Assembly (NCBI GenBank): GCA_964353405.1
Contig: CAYGWJ010000423.1
Location: 1-18,404 of the forward strand
From: JBGLNJ01 sp964353405
Lineage (GTDB): Bacteria; Chloroflexota; Anaerolineae; Fen-1058
Length of the DNA: 18,404 nucleotides
Direction of reading: 5' to 3'
Shown: positions 6,811-13,998 of the stretch, piece by piece
How positions within the stretch are numbered: the stretch's first letter is position 1
Layout: each line of letters starts with the position of its first letter
Translations under genes and position numbers: made by a program
Notes under the pieces: model-generated
Seen by the model: only the letters and a program-made list of their open reading frames with translations
Database searches by the model: none
What the model was told of the DNA's origin: nothing

Positions 6811-9150
6811 CTAGCTTTTCTCTTGCATCGCCAGGAACACCTTTTCCGCCGTGAACGGCGGGCCCGGCATCCGGATGCCGACCGCAGCATAGATCGCGTT
6901 GGCGATGGCCGGAATCGTCGGCACCATCGAGTGCTCGCCGATGCCGCGTGCGCCCCACGGGCCATCGTCTTGCGGCACTTCGACGATGATGGCTTGAATG
7001 TCCAGCGGGGCATCCGCGCTGGTGGCAATGCGATAGTCTACAAAGCTGGGATTCTGCACCACGCCGCCTTTGAGCTGCAGGCTTTCGAACAACGCGGTCG
7101 AAAGCCCCTGCACAAAGCCGCCCTCCATCTGCGCCTTGACCATCTCCGGGTTGATCGCCTTGCCCACGTCGAACGCGGCCACGCCCCGGATGATCTCGAT
7201 CTGGCCGGTCTCGACGTCCACCTCCAGATCCACAGCTTGAGCGCCGGTGGTATAGTGAACGACAGCCCGCTCGCCCTGGCCGGTCTCTGGATCGAGGCCG
7301 GTGACGTAGGTGGGCATAAAGTCACCGCGTCCCAACACCGGGCCGCCGCGCCAACCGCAGTCGCCCTCTTTGGGCAAGCCGTACACGACCATGTCGTGGA
7401 GTGGCATGGACTCTTCGGACTTGTACGAGATCACCGTGCCGTCTTTAATGTCCAGGTCTTGCACCTTTTCGTTCCAGTGCTCGGCGACGAGTTCAAGGAT
7501 TTGCTGGCGCGCGTGTTTGGCCGCCGCGACGACGGCGTTGCCCATGCTCCACGTCAGACGCGAGGCGACCGTCTGCCACTCGTAAGGGCTGTACTGGGTG
7601 TCCACAGGCGAAGCGATACGGACCCATTCAACCGGGACGCCCAGCGCCGCCGCTGCCATCTGCGCCATCACGGTGAACGTGCCCTGGCCGAGCTCTTGCC
7701 CGCCCACGGCCACCGTCAGCGTGGCGTCTTCGTTCAAGCGCACCCATGATGACGACCCTGCGTTAGGCGGCATGGCCGGCGCTTTCCACATCAGAGCGAT
7801 CCCTTTGCCGCGCCGCTTGTTGGGCGCACTGGGCGGAGCCTGCTTGCCCCATTCGATAGCTTGAGCGACCTTTTCGATGCACTCGGGCAAGCCGGTCGGA
7901 TGCATCCTGCTGCCCGTCACCAGGATGCTGCCCGTCTTGAGGCAATTGATCTTGCGGAACTCGACCGGGTCCACGCCAATGGCAAGAGCGAGGTCATCAA
8001 TACACTGTTCCAATCCGGCGTGCATTTCCGGCATCCCAAAGCCGCGCATGGGGCCGGTGACCGGGTGATTGGTATAGACGCAATAGCTATCGGTCTTGAC
8101 GTTGGGCACTTCATAAGGGCCACTGCTGCTGTAACCGGCGGCGCGCGTCATATTCACACCGTACTCGGTATAAGCGCCGCCATCCCAATAGAACTTGTTT
8201 TCCATCGCCAGCAGCTTGCCGTCTTTATCGCAGCCCATCTTGAAATAGCCTGCCAGACCCTGGCGCACAAAGCAGGTAAAGAATTCTTCTTCGCGCGTCA
8301 GGCGCAGCTTGACCGGGCGGCCTTGGACCTTCATCGCAATCGCCACGGCCAGCGCCTCCATACTCACGCCCGCCTTGGAGCCAAAGCCGCCGCCCACATA
8401 AGGCGCGATGACACGCATATCGCTCTGAGAGATGCCCAGCGTCTTGGCGATGAGATTGCGTTGAGCAAAGGGCGATTGCGAGCTGCCCCACAGCGTCACC
8501 TTGCCCGTCTCATCCACCAGCGCCACCGCCACGTGCGGCTCGATGGGGACGTGCTGCACGTGAGGGATGCGGTACTTGCGCTCGACGATGGCGGCGCACT
8601 GACTCCACGCGCTGTCTGCGTCGCCCTTGCGAATCTTGAAATGATTGGCGATGTTGGTGCCCGGCTTGGGCAAGATAAATGGCACAACCTCGTATGTGCC
8701 CAGGTCCGGGTGAAGCAGGGGTGCATCAGGGCTGACGCCAAATTCCGGATCGAGCACCGGCGGCAACACCTCGTATTCTACCTCGATCAGGTTCACCGCC
8801 TGCTCGGCAATCTCTTCGTTGATAGCGGCCACGCCCGCGACCGGGTCGCCCACGTAGCGCACGCGGTCAGTGCAAAAGATGTGCCGATCCTGCAAGTATA
8901 GACCGATAAAGCCCGGCGTGTCCGCGCCGGTCGCCACGGCCTTGACACCGGGCAGCGCCAAAGCGCGGCTTGCGTCAATCTTTTTGATCAGCGCGTGCGG
9001 ATGAGGGCTGCGCTTGATGCGGGCATACAGCAGGCCCGGCCCGAACTGCAAGTCGTCGGCAAACTTGGCCGCGCCCGTCACTTTTTCACGCGCATCAATG
9101 CGCTGAATACTCTCACCGATGGGACTGGGAATGCTTGTGGTTGTGCTCAT
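6811..9150 (-). CDS. Molybdenum hydroxylase large subunit 2 (xanthine dehydrogenase family, molybdopterin-binding)
   Basis: Catalytic subunit of the second three-subunit molybdenum hydroxylase, 779 residues, the usual length. An aldehyde oxidase/xanthine dehydrogenase a/b hammerhead domain covers about residues 15-130, followed by the two cofactor-binding domains. Visible cofactor contacts are VGGGFGSK (252-259), GQELGQGT (484-491) and RGIGE, whose Glu739 matches the catalytic base of the family. MRGFGMPE (368-375) lines up with FRGFGGPQ of xanthine dehydrogenases and differs from the Cys loop of CO dehydrogenase. ATG 9150 overlaps the Fe-S subunit stop (GTGATGA). Like relatives in xanthine dehydrogenase or 4-hydroxybenzoyl-CoA reductase, it should hydroxylate or reduce an activated ring carbon; the exact substrate is open. 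It is the last gene before a terminator. Confidence 0.92.
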   Translation of the reverse strand: MSTTTSIPSPIGESIQRIDAREKVTGAAKFADDLQFGPGLLYARIKRSPHPHALIKKIDASRALALPGVKAVATGADTPGFIGLYLQDRHIFCTDRVRYVGDPVAGVAAINEEIAEQAVNLIEVEYEVLPPVLDPEFGVSPDAPLLHPDLGTYEVVPFILPKPGTNIANHFKIRKGDADSAWSQCAAIVERKYRIPHVQHVPIEPHVAVALVDETGKVTLWGSSQSPFAQRNLIAKTLGISQSDMRVIAPYVGGGFGSKAGVSMEALAVAIAMKVQGRPVKLRLTREEEFFTCFVRQGLAGYFKMGCDKDGKLLAMENKFYWDGGAYTEYGVNMTRAAGYSSSGPYEVPNVKTDSYCVYTNHPVTGPMRGFGMPEMHAGLEQCIDDLALAIGVDPVEFRKINCLKTGSILVTGSRMHPTGLPECIEKVAQAIEWGKQAPPSAPNKRRGKGIALMWKAPAMPPNAGSSSWVRLNEDATLTVAVGGQELGQGTFTVMAQMAAAALGVPVEWVRIASPVDTQYSPYEWQTVASRLTWSMGNAVVAAAKHARQQILELVAEHWNEKVQDLDIKDGTVISYKSEESMPLHDMVVYGLPKEGDCGWRGGPVLGRGDFMPTYVTGLDPETGQGERAVVHYTTGAQAVDLEVDVETGQIEIIRGVAAFDVGKAINPEMVKAQMEGGFVQGLSTALFESLQLKGGVVQNPSFVDYRIATSADAPLDIQAIIVEVPQDDGPWGARGIGEHSMVPTIPAIANAIYAAVGIRMPGPPFTAEKVFLAMQEKS

Positions 9151-9653
9151 CACGCCCCTCCCGCTGTCGCGTCTGCAGCCTGCTTGACCGCGTCAATAAT
9201 CCGCAGATAGCCGGTGCAACGGCACAGATTGCCAATGAGCGCATCGCGGATCTCGAATTCACTCGGATGCGCGCCCTGCGTCCGATCCAAAAGCGCCCGC
9301 GCCGAGATCAGGATGCCCGGCGTGCAAAAGCCGCACTGCACTCCGCCCTGCTCGATGATGGCCTGCTGCAGCGGATCGAGTCGCCCGTCGTGCGCCAGCC
9401 CCTCGACGGTGACAATCTCGGCGCCATCGGCCTCCACCGCAAGCACCATGCAACTATTGACCGGCTCGCCGTACTTGGCCTCCGGCCAAGTAATCATGAC
9501 GGTGCAAGCGCCGCACTCGCCCGCCGCGCAGCCATTCTTGGCGCCGGTCAGCACTAACCGCTCGCGCAGCATTTGCAGCAGCGTCATGTTCGAGGGAACG
9601 TCAACCCTTTCGGGTGAGCCATTGACGGTCAATGTGATTTTGTGTGATGCCAT
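9150..9653 (-). CDS. Molybdenum hydroxylase [2Fe-2S] subunit 2
   Basis: Electron-transfer subunit of the second hydroxylase, 167 residues. The plant-ferredoxin-type cluster is bound by C42, C47, C50 and C68 (NGCAAGECGACTV, NSCM). The second cluster next to the molybdenum site is bound by C107, C110, C144 and C146 (QCGFCTPG, NLCRCTGY). All eight cysteines are present. I start at ATG 9653, since GGGAGG stands five bases before it; the GTG at 9659 overlaps that site. Its stop overlaps the start of the large subunit, so the two are translationally coupled. It follows the NmrA-like gene after 21 bases. Confidence 0.94.
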   Translation of the reverse strand: MASHKITLTVNGSPERVDVPSNMTLLQMLRERLVLTGAKNGCAAGECGACTVMITWPEAKYGEPVNSCMVLAVEADGAEIVTVEGLAHDGRLDPLQQAIIEQGGVQCGFCTPGILISARALLDRTQGAHPSEFEIRDALIGNLCRCTGYLRIIDAVKQAADATAGGA

Positions 9654-9674
9654 GTTCACCTCCCAAAAAGGATA

Positions 9675-10571
9675 TTAGAGACACCTGCACTTGCGTACGG
9701 TGCAAGTGTTGGAGATTGGCTTGGGCGCAATTCGAGCGACAAAAGCAGCAAAGGTTGTGACGGGACGATGAAGCAGCCATGTCAGAACATTCGGATTGCC
9801 GCAAAAGCCAAAGCCATCATAGTAACGAAACATCTTTTTCAGCATCTCAACTGCATAGTCACTCATGCCAGAAGCGCGGGCCTTGCGCTCCCATTCGTCG
9901 AGTGGGACAGCCTGCGCTTGAACGCGACGACCGAGCTGCTGGCTCAAGATCGCGGCGACCTCGACTTGCGAGAGCGTCTCCGGGCCAGCCAGTTCATAGG
10001 TCGCGCCGTTGTGCCCCGGTTCGGTGAGGACAAGCGCGGCGGCCTCGGCCACGTCTTCCAAATCCACCATGCTCAGCCGCGCCTCGATTGCGTAGGGCAC
10101 GGGATAGACGCCTTGCTCCATGATTTGATGCCAATAGGCCAGCGCATTTTGCATATAGGTCGCCGGTTGAAGAATCGTGTAGGTCAAGCCCGACTCTAAC
10201 AACTGCTCCTCGACGCGCAGCTTGCGCCAGTGATGCGGCATGGCTTGTGTCTGAGGATGGAGCACGGAATGGTAAACCAGATGCTCGATTCCGGCAGAGC
10301 GAGCTGCAGCGATGACGACCTGGCCTATGGCGACCTCGTCAGGATTCATGTTGGAGCAGATATGATAGACCGCTCGCGCTCCGCTTGTAGCGCTCGCCAT
10401 CGTCGCCTGATCGAGCATGTCGCCGACGACGATCTCGTGCGCGCCCAGGTCTTGCATTGCCTGAACTTGATCCGGCCGATGTGCCAGCGCGCGAACACTC
10501 GCGCCTTTGGCAATCAGCGCACGGATGACGGCTCGACCGGTTTTGCCTGTTGCGCCATTAATGAGGATCAC
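9675..10571 (-). CDS. NmrA-like atypical short-chain dehydrogenase/reductase
   Basis: A 298-residue NAD(P)-binding protein of the NmrA/TMR type. The Rossmann glycine motif GATGKTG is at residues 6-12, followed by VRALAHRPDQ and VVGDMLD. The middle part YHSVLHPQTQ...KLRVEEQLLESGLTYTILQP matches the NmrA pattern of His-Ser-Val, Lys, Glu and SGL-T-ILQP. It could be a reductase acting on a quinone or carbonyl compound, or a redox-sensing regulator; the sequence does not decide. It lies inside the second hydroxylase operon, 13 bases after the FAD subunit and 21 before the Fe-S subunit, an unusual position that suggests a pathway role. The last 15 residues (SNTCTVRKCRCL at the end) come from a hairpin and repeat-like DNA and may be a recent extension. 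Confidence 0.87.
   Translation of the reverse strand: MILINGATGKTGRAVIRALIAKGASVRALAHRPDQVQAMQDLGAHEIVVGDMLDQATMASATSGARAVYHICSNMNPDEVAIGQVVIAAARSAGIEHLVYHSVLHPQTQAMPHHWRKLRVEEQLLESGLTYTILQPATYMQNALAYWHQIMEQGVYPVPYAIEARLSMVDLEDVAEAAALVLTEPGHNGATYELAGPETLSQVEVAAILSQQLGRRVQAQAVPLDEWERKARASGMSDYAVEMLKKMFRYYDGFGFCGNPNVLTWLLHRPVTTFAAFVARIAPKPISNTCTVRKCRCL
9688..9708. repeat. Small hairpin at the 3' end of the NmrA-like gene
   Basis: CACTTGC (9688-9694) and GCAAGTG (9702-9708) form a perfect 7-bp stem with a 7-base loop. TTGGAGATT, a motif shared with the heptamer repeats, follows at 9709-9717. It lies within the last codons of the gene, just ahead of the Fe-S subunit. Confidence 0.45.
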
Positions 10572-10584
10572 GCCAGTTCAAGAC

Positions 10585-11508
10585 CTATTCACCGAGTTTC
10601 TCCCAGACCTCGGCTATAGCTCGCTTGGTCAAGTTCTTGACCATCGCCCTGCGATACGCCGCGCTGGAACGCACGTCGTCAATTGGCCTTGCGGTTTCCA
10701 TCGCAGCCGTGGCGGCCGTCTCGATCACGTCGGACGTGATGGGCGATGCCGCCAGGATTGCCTCGGCTTCCGGCACGCGGATGGGTGTCGGCGCGACGGA
10801 TGCCAATGCGATGCGGAAGCGATAGCCGGATTTGGCTTTCTTGTCTGGATAACCCAACACCGCCACACCCACAATCGCCAGGTCACCCAGAGCGTTGCGG
10901 CCCAGCTTCACGTAGCGGCTCACCGCCCCTTTGGGCGCAGGCGGGATTTCAATGCGCAGCAAGAACTCGCCGGGTTTGAGGGCAGTTTTGCCGGGGCCGA
11001 GGAAGAATGTAGTAATGGGTATTGGGTATTCGCCGCGCCGGCCCTGCACGATCATCTTGGCTTCCAACACGAGTGCGGCTGGGGCAGTATCGGCCGCCGG
11101 AGAAGCGTTGCACAAATTGCCGCCCATCGTCGCCCGTGTGCGCAGTTGATACGACGCGACGGAATGCAACGCTTCGGCCAGCACGGGATAATGTTCCACC
11201 ACTGCCGGGTGTCTCGCCAGTGAGTTCATATCCACGGCTGCGCCGATGACCAGGCCATGGCGCTTGGTGAACTTGACCTCGCGCATACCGGGCAAGTGCT
11301 TTACGTCAATCAAGACTTTAGGGGCGATAAGACCATCGCGCATACGGACGAACACGTCCGTGCCGCCCATAAACAGGCGAGCCTGTCCATTACTTGCGCG
11401 CAAGAGCCGGGCCACTTGTTGCGGCGTGGCAGGCCGGACGTAATCAAAAGAAGGAAGAACAGGCGTTGGAGTATGAAAAGCTTGCCCTGTCTGCATTGCA
11501 TCGGGCAT
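10585..11508 (-). CDS. Molybdenum hydroxylase FAD-binding subunit 2 (XdhB/CoxM type)
   Basis: FAD subunit of the second hydroxylase, 307 residues, which passes electrons from the Fe-S clusters to the acceptor. FAD-binding motifs are FMGGTDVFVRMRDG (46-59) and ATMGGNLCNASPAADT (126-141), followed by the CO-dehydrogenase flavoprotein C-terminal domain from about 190. ATG 11508 has AGGAGG six bases upstream. The TMGGNLCNASPAAD wording is closer to XdhB-like proteins than to the partner FAD subunit at 16867-17742. Residues 160-167 (EYPIPITT) are encoded by a stretch identical to the heptamer repeat found between genes. It opens the second hydroxylase cluster and is separated from the permease by a long hairpin. 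Confidence 0.93.
   Translation of the reverse strand: MPDAMQTGQAFHTPTPVLPSFDYVRPATPQQVARLLRASNGQARLFMGGTDVFVRMRDGLIAPKVLIDVKHLPGMREVKFTKRHGLVIGAAVDMNSLARHPAVVEHYPVLAEALHSVASYQLRTRATMGGNLCNASPAADTAPAALVLEAKMIVQGRRGEYPIPITTFFLGPGKTALKPGEFLLRIEIPPAPKGAVSRYVKLGRNALGDLAIVGVAVLGYPDKKAKSGYRFRIALASVAPTPIRVPEAEAILAASPITSDVIETAATAAMETARPIDDVRSSAAYRRAMVKNLTKRAIAEVWEKLGE
11013..11032. repeat. GTATTGG heptamer repeat inside the FAD subunit gene
   Basis: TAATGGGTATTGGGTATTCG matches the intergenic heptamer elements, in particular 16843-16875, which also ends in GGTATTCGC. Read on the minus strand it encodes EYPIPIT in frame, at a surface-loop position before the conserved FFLGPGKT. Confidence 0.6.
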
Positions 11509-11529
11509 AGAACACCTCCTTTGTTAGAA

Positions 11530-11564
11530 GGTATCAGGTAATAGAGCTTGGAGATTAGAGATTG
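11530..11564. repeat. Decayed copy of the heptamer/TTGGAGATT element
   Basis: GGTATCAGGTAATAGAGCTT followed by GGAGATTAGAGATTGG resembles the element at 4352-4390 and 13871-13897 with several changes. It lies upstream of the FAD subunit 2 start and abuts the hairpin at 11565-11595. Confidence 0.45.
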
Positions 11565-11595
11565 GACTCCCGGCGTCGGCCAGACACCGGGAGTC
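11565..11595 (-). terminator. Strong hairpin between permease and second hydroxylase genes
   Basis: Arms 11565-11577 and 11583-11595 form a 13-bp stem on the minus-strand RNA (one G-U pair) with a 5-base loop; core GACTCCCGG/CCGGGAGTC. It begins 26 bases behind the permease stop. No T-run follows, so it could be a partial terminator, a processing site or an mRNA 3'-end stabiliser that sets different expression levels on either side. Confidence 0.5.
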
Positions 11596-11621
11596 TTGTC
11601 AACTTACCGCAGGGTTAGAGC

Positions 11622-13034
11622 CTAGCGCATCTCAGAAGGCGCGAGGCGCTCCTCGGGTGGCTTGAAGAACACAAAGATCAAGTTGATCAGGATGCCTGCC
11701 ACAGCACCAGTGGCGATAGCCGGCAAGCCCTGGGGGAAGAGGCCCTGCAGGATGGGGAAGGGCAAGAACCCACCCGGGTAGCCGATGTTCCCGCCGATGC
11801 CGACGATCAAGATAGTGGCGCCGATGGCGAGCTGTTTGGGATCGAACAGGTTCACCTTCTCAGCCATCATCAGCGCGATACCTTGCATGCCGATGACGCC
11901 GAACAGGTAAATAGACAAGCCGCCACTGACAGCGGTGGGTATGCTGTACACGATATCTCTCAGCGGGCCTATAAAGCCCAGCAGGATCGCGATCGCGCCA
12001 GCCGTTAACAACACCGGGCCAGAGTAGTTGCGGGTAATGACCATGAGCGAGTTGTTCTCGCCATAGTTGGTGCCGGCCGTGCTGCCAAAGAGGCCGTTGA
12101 CCAGGTCGTCGAGACCATCCAGCATCAGGTTCAGGCCGATATAGTTGCTCAGTCTGAGCTTTTCGCGCCCTTGCTCCTCGGCCAGGTGATCCACGTACAG
12201 GCTGATCTGGTACAGGTGCGCCGTTGACTCGGGGATGGTGGCGATGGCCATGATGCCGACGCCAAAGATCACCGTCAGGGTCAAGGGGTCGTTGAAGACG
12301 GGGAAGGTAAAGTGCGGCGCAGTGATCAAGGCCGTCGTGCCGATCACCGAGAAATTCACCAGGCCAAACGGGATGGCGACGATGTAACCCACAATCGCGC
12401 CCAGCAAGATCGGCAACATGCCGATAAAGCCCTTGCCTTGCAGGTAGACCGAGAAAAGAATGGCAGCCAGCAAAGTGACGATGGCCACGATCCACCAATT
12501 GACAGCGCCAGTGGCAATGTTCCCGGCCACACCACTGGCCATGTTCAGCGCCGAGGCGCCCAGGCCGATGCCGATGGTGCAGGCGACCGAGCCTGTGATG
12601 ACCGGAGGCAATACTTTGTCAAGCGCTTGTTTGCCGCCGGCCAGGCGAATGATCAACCCGACGATGACGTTGATCACGCCCGTGGCGATAAAGCCGGCCT
12701 GCACGACGGACAGGATATGGTCGGGGGCAACTTCCCCGAACTTGACTTTGGTAATGGCCGTCACGGCGGCGATGTAGCTAAAGCTGGAGCCATAGTAGAG
12801 AGGAATGTACTTGCCCATGCTCAGCTTTGAGCCGACCAAAGCCACAATGGTGCCCAGGCCCGTGATGGTCAACACCGTGCTCACATTAAAGCCCATGAGC
12901 AAGGCGCACAACACCGTGGCCGGGAACATGGTGATGACGTGTTGAAAGCCCAAGAGGATCATTCTCCCCCAGGCCGGTCTATCGTTCGGCAGATAGCCCA
13001 GCACTTTGGGGGCGGGAGCGGTTACAGCAGCCAT
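11622..13034 (-). CDS. NCS2-family nucleobase permease (uracil/xanthine type)
   Basis: An inner-membrane nucleobase:proton (or cation) symporter, about 470 residues with some 14 membrane segments. NCS2 marks are the Gln-His pair in GFQHVITMF of helix 1, the glutamate in IPESTAHLY (helix 8), and TNYGENNSLMVITRNYS, which corresponds to the conserved helix-10 glutamate motif. Between these lies a charged loop, YVDHLAEEQGREKLRLSNYI. The start is uncertain: AGGAGG (13045-13050) is one base from ATG 13043 and ten from ATG 13034; I use 13034. Known members carry uracil, xanthine or urate. Its place between two molybdenum hydroxylases suggests it feeds one of them with a purine or pyrimidine base; that is inference. 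Confidence 0.93.
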   Translation of the reverse strand: MAAVTAPAPKVLGYLPNDRPAWGRMILLGFQHVITMFPATVLCALLMGFNVSTVLTITGLGTIVALVGSKLSMGKYIPLYYGSSFSYIAAVTAITKVKFGEVAPDHILSVVQAGFIATGVINVIVGLIIRLAGGKQALDKVLPPVITGSVACTIGIGLGASALNMASGVAGNIATGAVNWWIVAIVTLLAAILFSVYLQGKGFIGMLPILLGAIVGYIVAIPFGLVNFSVIGTTALITAPHFTFPVFNDPLTLTVIFGVGIMAIATIPESTAHLYQISLYVDHLAEEQGREKLRLSNYIGLNLMLDGLDDLVNGLFGSTAGTNYGENNSLMVITRNYSGPVLLTAGAIAILLGFIGPLRDIVYSIPTAVSGGLSIYLFGVIGMQGIALMMAEKVNLFDPKQLAIGATILIVGIGGNIGYPGGFLPFPILQGLFPQGLPAIATGAVAGILINLIFVFFKPPEERLAPSEMR

Positions 13035-13083
13035 TTGAGTCATACCTCCTTCGCATGAGTGAACAAGCTTGCCGAGTGCATAG

Positions 13084-13127
13084 ATCGAGTAGCGTCGGGC
13101 ACACATGGCCCCCAGTATCGAGTAGCG
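13084..13127. repeat. Pair of 11-bp direct repeats upstream of the permease
   Basis: ATCGAGTAGCG occurs at 13084-13094 and 13117-13127, a period of 33 bp (about three helical turns). The 13044-13227 gap also holds an orphan AAGGAGG (minus strand, 13155-13161) and a small perfect stem TTTCTC/GAGAAA at 13186-13200. I saw no match to known purine riboswitches. A regulator site for the permease is a reasonable guess. Confidence 0.4.
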
Positions 13128-13227
13128 CAGTCACCTGATCCGAGTTATAGTGCACCTCCTTCCACCACGTCGGTCCTAGCCGGAGTTTCTCGCTGAGAAA
13201 ACGATACAACCAGGACAAACCAAGCTA

Positions 13228-13860
13228 TCAGCCTCCGCACCTGGACAGAATCATGGAGATGATGGCGAGAGCGATGGCCACAGGCACGACGTACAAAACC
13301 ATCCGAACTTCGGCGATGGACAAAATATCCTTGACCGCGTCCTTAGCAACTGCCCCGGCGAACTCGGTTTCTGTCGGAGGCTTGTGTTCAACTTCCTGAC
13401 CTTTGTCTTTTGCTTCCATGCGCGCCTCCAATGCTTTATTGAGTGCCTCCAAGCCTTGCCTGACCATGCTCTTGCTCACAGTGTCTATCATCCGTTGGCC
13501 CGTGCCTGCCAACTTGCCGCCGACCTGGAAATCGCCCGTGTACTTCATCAGTGTCTTGCCATCGGGCTGTTCGGTCAACTGCACATGCCCGGTGCCTTTG
13601 GCAAAGCCGGCGGCGCCCTTGCCATCCACCGTCAACGTGCAACTCTCCGGCGGGACCTCGTCGGACACGAGCAGCTTGCCGGTAAAGTCCCCGGCCATCG
13701 GCCCGATTTTCAGGTGCATGACGCCCTCGAACTCGGTGTCGCTGATTCTGTTCAGGCTTTGCGTGCCGGGCAGGGCCGTAGCAAGCACGTCCGGGTCGCG
13801 CACGAGTTTCCACACTTGTTCACGAGGGCCGTTGAAAAGGTATTCGCCGTCTAGCTTCAT
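13228..13860 (-). CDS. CoxG-like SRPBCC protein with C-terminal membrane anchor
   Basis: A 210-residue protein of the carbon monoxide dehydrogenase subunit G family. The SRPBCC lipid/ligand-binding fold spans about residues 1-145, with the family's opening MKLDGEYLFNGPREQVWKLV, then DPDVLATALPG and YTGDFQVGGKLAGTGQRMID. A charged linker (146-175) leads to one hydrophobic helix (about 187-206) at the C-terminus, as in CoxG. CoxG tethers molybdenum CO dehydrogenase to the membrane and has been linked to quinone delivery. I start at ATG 13860 (GGAG eight bases upstream); the frame stays open to 13953, but those 31 residues (KEIPRFARND and so on) are the translation of a dispersed repeat. It follows large subunit 1 and probably serves that enzyme. 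Confidence 0.9.
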   Translation of the reverse strand: MKLDGEYLFNGPREQVWKLVRDPDVLATALPGTQSLNRISDTEFEGVMHLKIGPMAGDFTGKLLVSDEVPPESCTLTVDGKGAAGFAKGTGHVQLTEQPDGKTLMKYTGDFQVGGKLAGTGQRMIDTVSKSMVRQGLEALNKALEARMEAKDKGQEVEHKPPTETEFAGAVAKDAVKDILSIAEVRMVLYVVPVAIALAIISMILSRCGG

Positions 13861-13870
13861 TGAGTTAGCT

Positions 13871-13897
13871 CCGTTATTAGGTATTGGTATTGGAGAT
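13871..13897. repeat. GTATTGG/TTGGAGATT repeat copy upstream of the CoxG-like gene
   Basis: CCGTTATTAGGTATTGG followed by TATTGGAGATT repeats the heptamer theme and ends in the same TTGGAGATT as the copy near 4367. It abuts the next repeat element. Confidence 0.55.
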
Positions 13898-13987
13898 TCT
13901 GTCATTCCGAGCGAAGCTCTGTCATTCCGAGCGAAGCGAGGAATCTCTTTCACGCAAGGCAGAGACCCTTCACTCCGTTCAGGGTGA
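13898..13987. repeat. Dispersed GTCATTCCGAGCGAAGC element with perfect tandem
   Basis: TCTGTCATTCCGAGCGAAGC occurs twice head to tail without a mismatch (13898-13917 and 13918-13937). The unit continues GAGGAATCTCTTTCACGC and ends with CTTCACTCCGTTCAGGGTGA, so the outer ends read TGTCA and TGACA. I recognise this as a repeat found in many genomes, whose translation (KEIPRFARND) is often misannotated as protein. It fills the gap between large subunit 1 and the CoxG-like gene. Confidence 0.75.
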
Positions 13988-13998
13988 CAAAACCACGT

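Noticed and set aside
12979..13218. Small minus-strand frame of 79 codons before the permease
   Set aside because: It runs into the permease gene in another frame, and its composition looks random.
13044..13227. Purine riboswitch before the NCS2 permease
   Set aside because: I could not find the conserved junction sequences of the purine riboswitch or a suitable three-way fold by eye.
13861..13953. N-terminal extension of the CoxG-like protein (KEIPRFARND)
   Set aside because: It is the translation of a dispersed non-coding repeat; the family N-terminus begins at 13860.
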